DNA from: Candidatus Bathyarchaeota archaeon
GTDB taxonomy: Archaea; Thermoproteota; Bathyarchaeia; Bathyarchaeales; Bathycorpusculaceae
Assembly (NCBI GenBank): GCA_026014465.1
Contig: JAOZID010000010.1
Coordinates: 902,303-966,302 of the forward strand
Reading direction: 5' to 3'
Length of the DNA: 64,000 nt
Of this stretch, positions 39,030 through 46,292 are shown piece after piece. Position numbers and translations under genes: made by a program. The notes under the pieces are model-generated. The model was given only the letters and a program-made list of their open reading frames with translations, was not told the origin of the DNA and made no database searches. Every line of letters starts with the position of its first letter. The stretch's first letter is position 1.

Positions 39030-39326
39030 GTGCAGAGGTCTCTTGAGGATGTTAAGGGGGAGCTTCAGCGTTTGAAGCCTATGCTTGAGAAGCGTTTCAA
39101 AGTGCAAACCATCGACATCTTCGGCTCATACGCCCGCGGGGAGCAGACAGTAAAAAGCGATTTAGACCTGCTGGTTACCTATTCTGAAGCGGTAGATTTG
39201 CTTTTGGTGGCAAGACCAAGACGTTACCTGCGGCGCAAACTCAAGCTCAAAGTTGACGTGGTCTCAAAAGAGTTCCTAAACAGGCACATCAAAGAAGACG
39301 TCTTAGAAGAAACCATATGGGTATAA
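39030..39326 (+). CDS. MNT-family nucleotidyltransferase
   Basis: Minimal nucleotidyltransferase of 98 aa. The motif GSYARGEQTVKSDLDLLV has the two catalytic Asp, and a third lies in KLKVDVV. Such proteins often act as antitoxins that AMPylate HEPN toxins, but no HEPN gene is adjacent. GTG start at 39030 with AAGGTGG a few bases before it; a TATA-like GGATAAAAAGG is near 38967. It is followed 38 bases later by a Doc-like gene. Confidence 0.85.
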   Translation: MQRSLEDVKGELQRLKPMLEKRFKVQTIDIFGSYARGEQTVKSDLDLLVTYSEAVDLLLVARPRRYLRRKLKLKVDVVSKEFLNRHIKEDVLEETIWV

Positions 39327-39364
39327 AACTTATATGTTCAAAAAGAGCATGGATAATGTCTTAA

Positions 39365-39811
39365 ATGACAACAAAAATAACCAAGGTCAAACCAAACAAA
39401 AAAGCTCTGGAACAACACATAGAAATACCCGACTACCAAATAAGTGAAGACGAAATTTGGTATCCTCCAGACGAATTTGTTGTTGTAACACATGACTTAA
39501 TGATACAGAGGTATGGTGGCTACACTGGATTTGAAACGGGCTTAAATCCGTATTATCACTTTTTAGAGGAAGTAAAAAAAGCTCAAGATATCTACATGAA
39601 GGCGGCTATTCTACTTCACAGCATAGCTACTAGCAGAATATTTCAAGATGGTCATCATAGGACTGCTTTTGAAGTTACAAAAGCTTTTTTAGAGGTAAAT
39701 GGTGCGGGAGTTAAGGAAAAAGACGAACAAAAGACAATTAAATTTATAAAAGGCATACGTAATTATCAAATTGAAGAGGTAGCTAGGTGGTTAAAAGATG
39801 GTACAAAGTAG
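39365..39811 (+). CDS. Fic/Doc-fold protein with degenerate motif
   Basis: 148-aa protein with the Doc pattern: HDLMIQRYGGYTGFETGL, KAAILLHSIATSRIFQDGHH and AFEVTKAFLEVNGAG. Doc proteins phosphorylate EF-Tu using an HxFxxxNxR loop. Here the loop reads SRIFQDGHHRT, so the first His is replaced and Asn is His; activity is uncertain. ATG 39365 has no SD. A TATA-like ATAAAACTTATATG just upstream suggests a leaderless transcript. AT-rich codon use differs from the neighbouring core genes. Confidence 0.72.
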   Translation: MTTKITKVKPNKKALEQHIEIPDYQISEDEIWYPPDEFVVVTHDLMIQRYGGYTGFETGLNPYYHFLEEVKKAQDIYMKAAILLHSIATSRIFQDGHHRTAFEVTKAFLEVNGAGVKEKDEQKTIKFIKGIRNYQIEEVARWLKDGTK

Positions 39812-39911
39812 GAATCCATATGAAGTTCTTGTCAAAAACATTAAATCTGATGACAAAATTCTTAGAGCATTAAACAATGGCGCAGGCAAAGAGAAAAAAT
39901 CCCTAAGGTAG
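39798..39911 (+). CDS. Possible small ORF downstream of the Doc-like gene (37 aa)
   Basis: Starts at ATG 39798 inside the last codons of the Doc-like gene and runs to TAG at 39909. It encodes MVQSRNPYEVLVKNIKSD..., a polar peptide ending KKSLR. The overlap would allow translational coupling. No motif is seen and there is no separate SD. It could also be a shadow of the gene end. Confidence 0.3.
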   Translation: MVQSRNPYEVLVKNIKSDDKILRALNNGAGKEKKSLR

Positions 39912-39967
39912 CGTATCCGCTTATTAAGAGTTTTTTAATTTTGTTCTTTTGAAAAAAAAATGAAAGG

Positions 39968-40108
39968 CTAACAACAACAGTTTTTTACGGTTTTATTTTC
40001 CTCTGTTTTGAATGCGGCTCCAGACTGCCATCGTTCTATAGCGATTTTTACTCTTGCATCATAAATGCCAGAACGGTAAGTTATTCTATCATCAAGTCGT
40101 GCTTTCAC
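39968..40108 (-). CDS. 46-aa protein with C-terminal Cys-Cys-Cys
   Basis: GTG start at 40108 overlaps the stop of the Ntn-hydrolase gene as GTGA, implying translational coupling. It reads MKARLDDRITYRSGIYDARV at the start and ends KTVKNCCC. The middle is amphipathic. No homolog is recognised. The three terminal cysteines are unusual and could bind metal, accept a lipid or be a processing target. An upstream Ntn hydrolase makes a substrate or regulatory relation possible, but this is an inference. Confidence 0.5.
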   Translation of the reverse strand: MKARLDDRITYRSGIYDARVKIAIERWQSGAAFKTEENKTVKNCCC

Positions 40109-40917
40109 TTTTTGTCATCTCCAAAAATAGATAAGTCGTCAAGTATCTTTTCTATTCCATCTTTCTTTAATGTTTCGGCTTTAGTTTTTTCTTCATACAT
40201 CTCTTGCAATTTTGAAAGTATTTCATCGTGCATAAAAGATATTCCTTTCTCAGTAACTATTGCCATATCAGTACTCCTTCCAACACCAACAGCAATTTCT
40301 GATTTTCGTTTAGCTTCATATGTGATATACAATCCATCTTTTAACGAGAAGGAAGGCGCATATCTATAAGCTACAAAAGTTGAATCGGCATGGCGTTCTC
40401 CACTTCCTATACTACAATAACCAAGTGAGTCAAAACACTCAGAACAACATGGAGGATAAATATAGTAAATATGAGCCCCTAAATTATCAACTCCCGCAAT
40501 AAGTATGCTTAAGTCAAATCGGTAAGTTTCAAGTGTATGATCAAGTCGCATAGCAATTTCTGGATTCAAAGTTCGTTGATTTAGATTAAACCAATCAATA
40601 GTGAAGCCGCGTGTTTTAAAGAATTGTTCTTCGATACAACGATTCCTTATTTGCAGATACTCTTCCTTTACTTTCTCGACAATTTCTGAAACTGGAGGCG
40701 ATGCACCAATATGAATATTGTTTTTTACTAACCTAAACAAATCTGTATGCGCAAGCGCGGGACCTGCAGTTAACGCCAAACAATTGTCAGTTAAACGAGT
40801 TATCTTTGGAGATTCATGTTCAAAAGCAACGGATAAATCACCAGCAGTCATCATCCTATCGCTGGCAACTATAACATTCTTCGGGTCACCACAGATAGTT
40901 GCTATGCATATCGTCAC
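40105..40917 (-). CDS. Proteasome-like Ntn hydrolase
   Basis: 270-aa member of the Ntn-hydrolase/proteasome-beta-like group. After Met removal the N-terminal residue is Thr2 (MTICIATICG). ASDRMMTAG supplies the Asp17-like residue and ESPKITRL the Lys33-like residue, at about the right spacing. The later SIGSGERHADS and AVGVGRSTD resemble the family's glycine-rich strand. It is not the canonical archaeal beta subunit, and is closer to bacterial proteasome-related peptidases such as Anbu. GTG start with GGAGG upstream; TATA-like TTATATATTAAAAG near 40955. Confidence 0.7.
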   Translation of the reverse strand: MTICIATICGDPKNVIVASDRMMTAGDLSVAFEHESPKITRLTDNCLALTAGPALAHTDLFRLVKNNIHIGASPPVSEIVEKVKEEYLQIRNRCIEEQFFKTRGFTIDWFNLNQRTLNPEIAMRLDHTLETYRFDLSILIAGVDNLGAHIYYIYPPCCSECFDSLGYCSIGSGERHADSTFVAYRYAPSFSLKDGLYITYEAKRKSEIAVGVGRSTDMAIVTEKGISFMHDEILSKLQEMYEEKTKAETLKKDGIEKILDDLSIFGDDKK

Positions 40918-41171
40918 AATTTACTCCTCCCCGTTCATTTCTACCACTTTTAATATATAACACCTACTATTTGCAGATACGTTTTTGTATAAGGATAAGG
41001 GGATATTTTAACAATTTTTTTACATAAAAAACTTTCAAAAAAAGGAGAATTATAGAAAGCAAGTATAAAAAAATAAATTAAGATTCAGGTCGAAATATAC
41101 TTCAAAAATTTAAAGCAAGAAAACGTAAACATAAAAGAAAAAGCGTTAGTGCAGATTTGTTGTTGGCGGGG

Positions 41172-41240
41172 TTACCATTCTTCTTCTTCCCATTCCTCTT
41201 CTTCGCCTTCTTCCCATTCCTCTTCTTCGAAATACACCAT
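41172..41240 (-). CDS. 22-aa Glu/Trp-rich microprotein
   Basis: ATG 41240 follows a near-perfect SD (GGAGGTG, eight bases upstream). The 22 codons read MVYF, then EEEEW, EEGEEEEW and EEEEW, then TAA. A T-rich run follows at 41130-41145, and a TATA-like TTTAAAC is near 41289-41297. The SD and clean stop favour a real gene. Composition is 64% Glu with three Trp. It lies upstream of the Ntn hydrolase, same strand, in an otherwise empty gap. Confidence 0.5.
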   Translation of the reverse strand: MVYFEEEEWEEGEEEEWEEEEW

Positions 41241-41422
41241 CGCTTGTTCACCTCCACATCGAGCAATAGACTACCTTGCCAAGGCAGCGTTTAAACATTC
41301 GCGTACGTCAAATGTCGTAAGCAAACACACACAAACCCAAACAACAAAGCAGATTCCACAAAAAAATACACCAAACAAAAAACACAGCAAAACCGATAAA
41401 TCCCCAAACCAAGAAATACAAC

Positions 41423-41488
41423 GGGGATGATGTGAGGCGACGGCTAGGAGCCCCCACGGGCAGTGAATAAAGCCTACATCCAAACTGA
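41423..41488 (+). ncRNA. Possible small RNA (GC-rich island)
   Basis: GC-rich 66-nt segment inside an AT-rich gap. GATGTGAGGC and GCCTACATC pair over nine bases with one bulged G. An inner GGCT/AGCC hairpin is possible. A TATA-like GATAAATC at 41395-41402, preceded by AAAACC, is 26 bases before the first G. C-box-like ATGATGT and D-box-like CTGA stand near the ends, so a C/D sRNA is possible, though the D'/C' boxes are poor. Confidence 0.3.
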
Positions 41489-41510
41489 CCCACTTATGCC
41501 TAGCTACAGA

Positions 41511-41840
41511 TTAAAACGTAGGTTCAGGTACTCGTTCACCAAGCATAAAATAGAGAACAACAGCGATAGCATATCCAAATACTGCTGAAATCGCAAAGTT
41601 TACTAGATTTAGCACATAGGTTGAAACTAAAGCGATTACAGCTTCTATCAGAATACTTGTGTCGGGTCTTGACCACAATAAGAACATAAAAGGCAAATAT
41701 GGAAGTAAGAAATCCACTAGAAAGGTTATTGCAAGCGTTATTCCACTCAGGCGAAACAACTTGAAAATGATCAGATCTATTACAACATTTATAACGATAC
41801 CCAGTAAAATTACATTCAAATCTATCGCAGACATAGCCAT
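41511..41840 (-). CDS. Small integral membrane protein, about three to four TM helices
   Basis: 109-aa very hydrophobic protein: VILLGIVINVVIDLIIFKL, ITLAITFLVDFLLPYLPFM and VIALVSTYVLNLV and YAIAVVLYFML segments. It ends GERVPEPTF. No recognised family. The gap to 42049 contains repeat copy 2 and no convincing gene. Confidence 0.55.
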   Translation of the reverse strand: MAMSAIDLNVILLGIVINVVIDLIIFKLFRLSGITLAITFLVDFLLPYLPFMFLLWSRPDTSILIEAVIALVSTYVLNLVNFAISAVFGYAIAVVLYFMLGERVPEPTF

Positions 41841-41960
41841 ATTTTGCCATTCACAATTACATTTTTAAGTTTTTTGTGTGCTTACTTTTTAGCGGGTACA
41901 GGTTTTTCGTCAACCGTTCCTGAGCTTTTAGTGTCTTTCACTATCCTTAGGTTCCAAGCT

Positions 41961-41994
41961 TTAATTGTATGCAGAAAAGGGGGGAGGGGGTCTA
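41961..41994. repeat. Dispersed G-run intergenic repeat, copy 2
   Basis: TTAATTGTATGCAGAAAAGG leads directly into GGGGAGGGGG and TCTA. This copy lacks the ACCATA spacer and the upstream CCACCAACC stretch of copy 1. It lies about 15 bases upstream of the TATA-like GATAAATAG of the THUMP gene. Shared core with copies at 4264 and 55101. Confidence 0.55.
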
Positions 41995-42048
41995 TCTGCT
42001 GGTGGGGGATAAATAGAAATATGGGGTGTTGTATCCCTTTTTGGTCGG

Positions 42049-42585
42049 ATGTGTTTGGGTTTGTTGTCTGAGTTTAATTTGTTGGCGACGACGTTGCGTG
42101 GGAATGAGAGGCAGATGCGTTATGAGTTGAGGGTTTTGCTTAAGGAACTTGGCGATGAGAAACCTCGTACAGATAAGACGGGGATTAGGGGGATAGTTGT
42201 TGCGCAGACCGCTTTGGACCCTGTGGAGGCAGTGGATAAGTTGCGGGAGATTTTGAGGGAGCGCCCTTACGAGTTCCGCTATGCCCTGCGGATTTTGCCT
42301 ATCCAAAGAGTCGTGCCCACGGAGCTAGAGAAGATTAAGGAGACCGCGCTGGAGATGGCTACCAAGATGGGGGAAAAAGAGTCGTTTCGCATGACCGTTG
42401 AGAAGCGCTTCACCGAGATTCATAGCCAAGAAATCATACAAGCCATTGCGCCGCAAATCAAGAACCCCGTCAATTTGGGCAACCCCAACAAAGTCTTGCT
42501 CGTCGAAGTGCTGGGCGGCTACACGGGCATCTCGCTAATCAAGCCCACCCAAATCATAAGCGTGCAAAAAGAAAAAATGCTCTAA
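42049..42585 (+). CDS. THUMP-domain tRNA-modification cofactor (Tan1-like)
   Basis: 178-aa protein. FNLLATTLRGNE and the THUMP-type LREILRERPYEFRYALRILPI and GGYTGISLIKP segments identify a Tan1-like THUMP protein. In eukaryotes, Tan1 binds tRNA for N4-acetylcytidine formation. The archaeal partner is a TmcA/Nat10-like enzyme, not seen here. A TATA-like box near 42008 suggests a nearly leaderless mRNA. The first five codons may be leader; TTGs occur at codons 5-6. Confidence 0.8.
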   Translation: MCLGLLSEFNLLATTLRGNERQMRYELRVLLKELGDEKPRTDKTGIRGIVVAQTALDPVEAVDKLREILRERPYEFRYALRILPIQRVVPTELEKIKETALEMATKMGEKESFRMTVEKRFTEIHSQEIIQAIAPQIKNPVNLGNPNKVLLVEVLGGYTGISLIKPTQIISVQKEKML

Positions 42586-42594
42586 CCGCGCTGT

Positions 42595-43158
42595 TTAGAG
42601 TTGTGTTGAGAGCAAAGCCACCCGCTCCACAATCAAATCCACCAACGCCTGCCCCGCATCCTTGGCTGAGGAGACCAACAACTCGGAATCCGTTACATCA
42701 AATGCTGCCCTGATTTTTTGGGTCTTCTCTTCGGAGAGTTCCAGAACCTTCTCGTCTGCTGCGACCCCAAAGTACTGGGAAAGAGCCAAAACAGCCTTCT
42801 CCACGGCACTCTTGTTGTCTCCGAGCACGATTGCGGCTACGTTGTGGGTTTGGGGTTTGACTCCGATGTGTTCGATGGCTTTGGAGATTTGGCGTTGGGC
42901 GGAGGCGTAGAGTATGGTTTCGACGGCGGCGGTTTTGGATATGTTGCGTTGGTTTTTTTGTGCCATCAAAGCGTTTACTGTGGCGAAGTAGAGGTGTTGC
43001 CATGACGCGATAAGGTCGGCATCGAAAAGCTGAACTTCCACGCCCTTTGGGGTTTGGCTGCGAACAGCTTCGAGCAGGGCTTTGGAGTCTGCAGTTTTTA
43101 CGCCGCGAAAGCCTGTTAACTCTACGAATTTGTTGTATTCGGCTATGTGTTTTAGCAT
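42595..43158 (-). CDS. cgi121: KEOPS complex subunit Cgi121
   Basis: Regulatory subunit of KEOPS, which makes tRNA t6A with Bud32, Kae1 and Pcc1. The 187-aa protein shows VEVQLFDADLIASWQHLYFAT and SAQRQISKAIEHIGVK, both typical of Cgi121. ATG 43158 is chosen because GAGGAGG precedes it; a longer in-frame extension upstream lies within the phosphoribosyltransferase gene and has no SD. It overlaps that gene by seven bases. Pcc1 is encoded separately at 55159. Confidence 0.88.
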   Translation of the reverse strand: MLKHIAEYNKFVELTGFRGVKTADSKALLEAVRSQTPKGVEVQLFDADLIASWQHLYFATVNALMAQKNQRNISKTAAVETILYASAQRQISKAIEHIGVKPQTHNVAAIVLGDNKSAVEKAVLALSQYFGVAADEKVLELSEEKTQKIRAAFDVTDSELLVSSAKDAGQALVDLIVERVALLSTQL

Positions 43159-43757
43159 GATTGTGCCTCCTCCTCGGTGAATTCTTGGAAGAATGCTTGG
43201 AGCAAATCCGCTGGTGCCCCTGCGGTTGAGAGTTTGGCGGCTTGCTGTGAGAGTTGGTTGGGGGTTTTGTAGGTTGCCCAAAGCTCGCGGGCGGTTTCTT
43301 TGAGTTCCCACGGAAAAACCACCCAGCACTCCGTGTATTTTTCGCAGAAATCAGGTTTGACGATGCTTTGGGGTTTGGCGTATAGCGTGGCAGTTTTTGT
43401 TTGGGCGGCGCCTTGCGCGTTGATGTGTTTGGTTATGAGTTGGAGGCTTTTGCCTGAATCCGCAACCTCATCCACCACCAAAACCCGTTTGCCCTTAACA
43501 TCTGCAGAGAGCATTTGCGTCAGGACGGGTTCGTGGAGGGTTTTTCTGATGCTGGTGTAGTTTTGGGCTTTTACGCTTGCAAGGTTGGGGTTCTCCAAAA
43601 GGTCAGAGAGTACCCGCGCGCAAATCCAGCCGCCCCTGCAAACGCCCACCAAAACCTGCGCGCTAAAGCCGCTTTGGACTATGGTTTTGCTTTGGCTAAG
43701 CAGCAACGTGTAAATCTGACTCCAAGAAGGCGCCTCAAACGCGGTTTCGCCAGCCAT
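43152..43757 (-). CDS. Phosphoribosyltransferase
   Basis: About 201 aa. The PRPP-binding motif VLVVDEVADSGKSL is intact, along with VLVGVCRGGWICAR. Substrate is likely a purine base (Gpt/Hpt-like), but the hood residues do not settle which one. ATG 43757 (MAGETAF) is preferred; a GTG three codons upstream is possible. Overlaps and precedes cgi121. Confidence 0.85.
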   Translation of the reverse strand: MAGETAFEAPSWSQIYTLLLSQSKTIVQSGFSAQVLVGVCRGGWICARVLSDLLENPNLASVKAQNYTSIRKTLHEPVLTQMLSADVKGKRVLVVDEVADSGKSLQLITKHINAQGAAQTKTATLYAKPQSIVKPDFCEKYTECWVVFPWELKETARELWATYKTPNQLSQQAAKLSTAGAPADLLQAFFQEFTEEEAQSC

Positions 43758-43860
43758 CAACTTCACTTCAACAAAATATCATGCGGCACTCCAAATTAAG
43801 GTTAAACCCAACACTAACAAAAAACGGTTCAGAACAAAGAAAAGATAAAGGAGGTAGGGT

Positions 43861-44397
43861 TTAGATTTTGGTTGCTAGGGCTTTGGCGTCGGCTTTGATT
43901 TTTTGCAGGTCTTCTGCGGTGGGTTTGCCTCGGATGTCGCCCATGCGTCCTTTGGTGCTGTGTTCTTCGGAGCCGACGAATTCGCTTAGGATGTACCATT
44001 CGTCAAGAACGGTGAAGCCTAGGTGCTCGAAGAATTGCCCGACGTATTTGCCAACAGGGGTTGCTTCGTTTAGACCTGTGTGGGGTCCTGAGTAGCTGAC
44101 GAATATGAGGACGTTTTTGCCTTTGACTGCTGGGGCGCTGGGTTTGATGGCTCCGTCTTTGCGGTACTGGGTCATTTTGCGTTTTAGGAGGTCATCGAGG
44201 GGCTTGCTGGGGCTCCATTGTAGGGAGGGGGTTCCGATGCAGATGAGGTCGTAGTCGAAGTAGTTTACGTCGGTTTGGGCATCGACTTTTTTGCAGGTGA
44301 CTTGCATTCCTGCTTCTTCTATGCCTTCTTTGAGGGCTTGAGCAATTTTTTGGGTGTTTCCCGTGTGGGAGCTATATAATACAAGTGCAGACTTCAT
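43861..44397 (-). CDS. Flavodoxin family protein
   Basis: FMN-binding electron carrier-type protein, 178 aa. The phosphate-binding loop SSHTGNTQ lies at residues about 9-16, followed by the flavodoxin GTPSLQWSPS and VSYSGPHTGLNE loops. It begins a redox/metal gene cluster. SD GAGATGA precedes the ATG. Confidence 0.88.
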   Translation of the reverse strand: MKSALVLYSSHTGNTQKIAQALKEGIEEAGMQVTCKKVDAQTDVNYFDYDLICIGTPSLQWSPSKPLDDLLKRKMTQYRKDGAIKPSAPAVKGKNVLIFVSYSGPHTGLNEATPVGKYVGQFFEHLGFTVLDEWYILSEFVGSEEHSTKGRMGDIRGKPTAEDLQKIKADAKALATKI

Positions 44398-44466
44398 TTC
44401 TTTTCATCTCATGTTTTGTACACGTAAAGGGCTAGAGGACAGCGAGTCGACGCGCCTAAATGGGGG

Positions 44467-44883
44467 TTACTGGGTTTTTGCGTCGTAGGATACTTGCACG
44501 GATAGGGGTTGTTTGAATATGAGCAAGACGGGACAGCTTGCTTCGGTTCGTCGCCAAGCAGCATCCACCAACTCTTTGCGCGCATTTGCATCAATGCTAA
44601 CTTTCATGGATACGCCGCTAATCAAGGGGGAATCGGGGGATTTTTCTGCTTCCACGGTGACTTCGACTTTGTTGAGTTCAATGTTGCTTTTTTTGCAGAC
44701 ATCGGCAAATATGGTGACACCGCAGTCAGCTAGTCCCATGAGGGCAAGTTCCAGAGCGGTTGGGCCACTGTCGGCTCCGCCTTTTGCAGTTGAAAGGTCA
44801 CATACGACGCTGTGGGTTCGTTGGTTGTCCGCTACGGAACGAACATTATCTAGCCAAGTTGCTTTAGCTTTGATTTTGGGCAT
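44467..44883 (-). CDS. OsmC-family peroxide-resistance protein
   Basis: 138-aa OsmC-like thiol peroxidase. It has GGADSGPTALELALMGLADC, with the resolving or reactive Cys, and a later second Cys (TEASCPVLLIF). SD GGTGA is four bases before the ATG. Probably acts in hydroperoxide detoxification together with the nearby peroxiredoxin, by family analogy. Confidence 0.85.
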   Translation of the reverse strand: MPKIKAKATWLDNVRSVADNQRTHSVVCDLSTAKGGADSGPTALELALMGLADCGVTIFADVCKKSNIELNKVEVTVEAEKSPDSPLISGVSMKVSIDANARKELVDAAWRRTEASCPVLLIFKQPLSVQVSYDAKTQ

Positions 44884-44943
44884 AAAATCACCACTTATAC
44901 TATCCCGTTGAAGGAATATAAAGAGTGGTGAGTGCCTTTGGGG

Positions 44944-45321
44944 TTAGTGATGGTGGTTGTGGTGGGGGCAACTGCCTTGGAGTTCTTGCAGGGTACCTGT
45001 TTTTTGTGCGTCAAGGATGTCTTTGACGGTGGTTCCAACTGCTTGAAGTACGGTTACACCAAAGTTTCGCAGGCTTTGCAGGCAGCCAGGTCCCATGCCA
45101 AAGACCACAAAGGTGTCGGGTTCTAGCATTAGCAGGTGTTCGTGGGGAAGTCCAGTGCCGCCGACGTGTTCGCTGCGGTTGGGCTCGGTTTTTAGGCTGA
45201 CAACGGTGTTGTTCTCATCTAGGTCAACCACTACAAAATAGGGTGCCTTCCCAAAGTGCTGGGCTAACTGGGCGTCTTCACCAGCGTCATTCACAACAGG
45301 GATTACCATTCGCTTAGTCAT
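44944..45321 (-). CDS. NifX-like dinitrogenase FeMo-cofactor family protein, His-rich tail
   Basis: 125-aa NifX/NafY/NifB-C-type domain (VIPVVNDAGEDAQLAQHFG, YFVVVDLDE). Members bind metal clusters. The tail CPHHNHHH is a likely metal site. SD AGAGG eight bases upstream. It is preceded by the shared upstream element at 45363-45412. No nif genes lie nearby, so a nitrogenase role is not supported. Confidence 0.82.
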   Translation of the reverse strand: MTKRMVIPVVNDAGEDAQLAQHFGKAPYFVVVDLDENNTVVSLKTEPNRSEHVGGTGLPHEHLLMLEPDTFVVFGMGPGCLQSLRNFGVTVLQAVGTTVKDILDAQKTGTLQELQGSCPHHNHHH

Positions 45322-45362
45322 AATAATTGCCTCTTAATGTTATCCTATTTTTTGTTTCCTGA

Positions 45363-45412
45363 CAGTTTAATACATAAACATTATTAATACTTTACGTTTA
45401 GAAAATAAGCAT
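45363..45412 (-). promoter_or_regulatory. Shared upstream element, copy A (NifX-like gene)
   Basis: AGTTTAATACATAAAC and, after a spacer, TATTAATA and CGTTTAGAAAATAA on the plus strand. It aligns without gaps with 52805-52852 and 55002-55049 across about 49 bases. It contains GTTTA-N5-TAAAC, a central TATTAATA and a third GTTTA 16 bases on. It lies 40 bases before the NifX-like ATG. Confidence 0.6.
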
Positions 45413-45435
45413 CTGAAGATAAGAAAAACCCAAAA

Positions 45436-45765
45436 CTAACCATCCACACACTCACCCAAACCGCCGCCAGCAACAACTAAACCGCGCCCTTCAGACAAAG
45501 CCAACGCAACCTTACGCCTAGCACTTTGCGTCAGGCGCCAAATGGTTCCGCGTGAAACCCCCATCTGGCTGCCAGCTTCTTCTTGGGAGAGCCCAATTAA
45601 ATCGACTAGGCGCAGGGCTTCTATTTCTGCGGGTTCGATGAGTATGGGTTCGGCGTCTGTTGGGGGGGTGGGGGTGAAGTGGGTTAGGGTGGGTGGTTTT
45701 TCTAGGGTGATTGGTTTTGGGAGGCGTCCTCTTCTGCCTCGTCGGTGTCGGCATCTCCAGCCCAT
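45436..45765 (-). CDS. DUF134 family DNA-binding protein
   Basis: 109-aa protein with the DUF134 helix-turn-helix: IEALRLVDLIGLSQEEAGSQMGVSRGTIWR. The family is widely linked to NifX-type and metal-cofactor genes. It probably regulates the divergent DUF5320 gene and its own promoter. The N-terminus is rich in Arg. No SD is visible; leaderless initiation is likely. Confidence 0.85.
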   Translation of the reverse strand: MGWRCRHRRGRRGRLPKPITLEKPPTLTHFTPTPPTDAEPILIEPAEIEALRLVDLIGLSQEEAGSQMGVSRGTIWRLTQSARRKVALALSEGRGLVVAGGGLGECVDG

Positions 45766-45803
45766 GGTTATCAGTTATTGATTGGGCAGCGTAACTCTTA
45801 TAT

Positions 45804-45850
45804 ATTTTTGTGCGTTATCTCATAATTGCTTATGTGCATAAGCACAAAAA
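45804..45850. promoter_or_regulatory. Nested inverted-repeat operator, DUF134/DUF5320
   Basis: The nine-base arms TTTTTGTGC (45804-45812) and GCACAAAAA (45842-45850) enclose the perfect repeat GCTTAT-GTGC-ATAAGC (45828-45843) and TTAT-CTC-ATAA. A TATA-like CTTATATATT sits at 45798-45807. The layout suggests a repressor site over the DUF5320 promoter, and the adjacent DUF134 protein is the natural candidate. Confidence 0.5.
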
Positions 45851-45874
45851 TAAATGTTTAGAGGTGAAAAACAC

Positions 45875-46144
45875 ATGCCTTGGGGAAGAAGAGGCCAGGG
45901 AAACTGGCCAGGCGCAGGACCATACAGCAATTTGCCTCCATGGCAGCGTCCAGGCTGGCAGTACGGCAGAGGCGCTTGCCGGTACCTTTATGGGTCACCC
46001 GCATTCAACGCTCCCGCAGCAATCAAGCCCGAAGATGAAGCGGCGATGCTTAATCAGCAAAAGAGCCTCATTGAAGAGCAGCTTAAAGCCATGCAAGAAG
46101 CCCTCGCCAAGATTCAGTCTCGGCTAGATGAACTTAGCAAATAG
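45875..46144 (+). CDS. DUF5320 family small protein
   Basis: 89-aa protein. The Gly/Trp/Arg-rich start (MPWGRRGQGNWPGAGPYSNL) and the C-terminal coiled coil (QQKSLIEEQLKAMQEALAKI) match DUF5320. The family is found beside DUF134 and NifX-like genes. ATG 45875 is used because AGAGGTGA lies just upstream; the ATG at 45854 precedes that SD. Function unknown. Confidence 0.8.
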   Translation: MPWGRRGQGNWPGAGPYSNLPPWQRPGWQYGRGACRYLYGSPAFNAPAAIKPEDEAAMLNQQKSLIEEQLKAMQEALAKIQSRLDELSK

Positions 46145-46292
46145 AGCCGCTGTGCTCTTTTCCTTTTTTCTTCACGCTTTTTTTGAGTGTAAACGCCAGA
46201 TTTGGGGTTGTTTTGAAAATATAACTGTGTGGAAAACCTTTTTATGGTATAGACGGTATATGTTTTGTGTAATTTTTACCAGGTGAATTGAA

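Noticed and set aside
41423-41488. Confident assignment as a C/D box sRNA
   Set aside because: C-box and D-box each carry mismatches, and the D'/C' positions are poor. Kept only as a low-confidence ncRNA.
41882-41941. 19-codon minus-strand ORF (MKDTKSSGTVDEKPVPAKK) before the small membrane gene
   Set aside because: Very short, only a weak AAGGA upstream, and no conservation can be shown from one sequence. It may be part of the region holding repeat copy 2.
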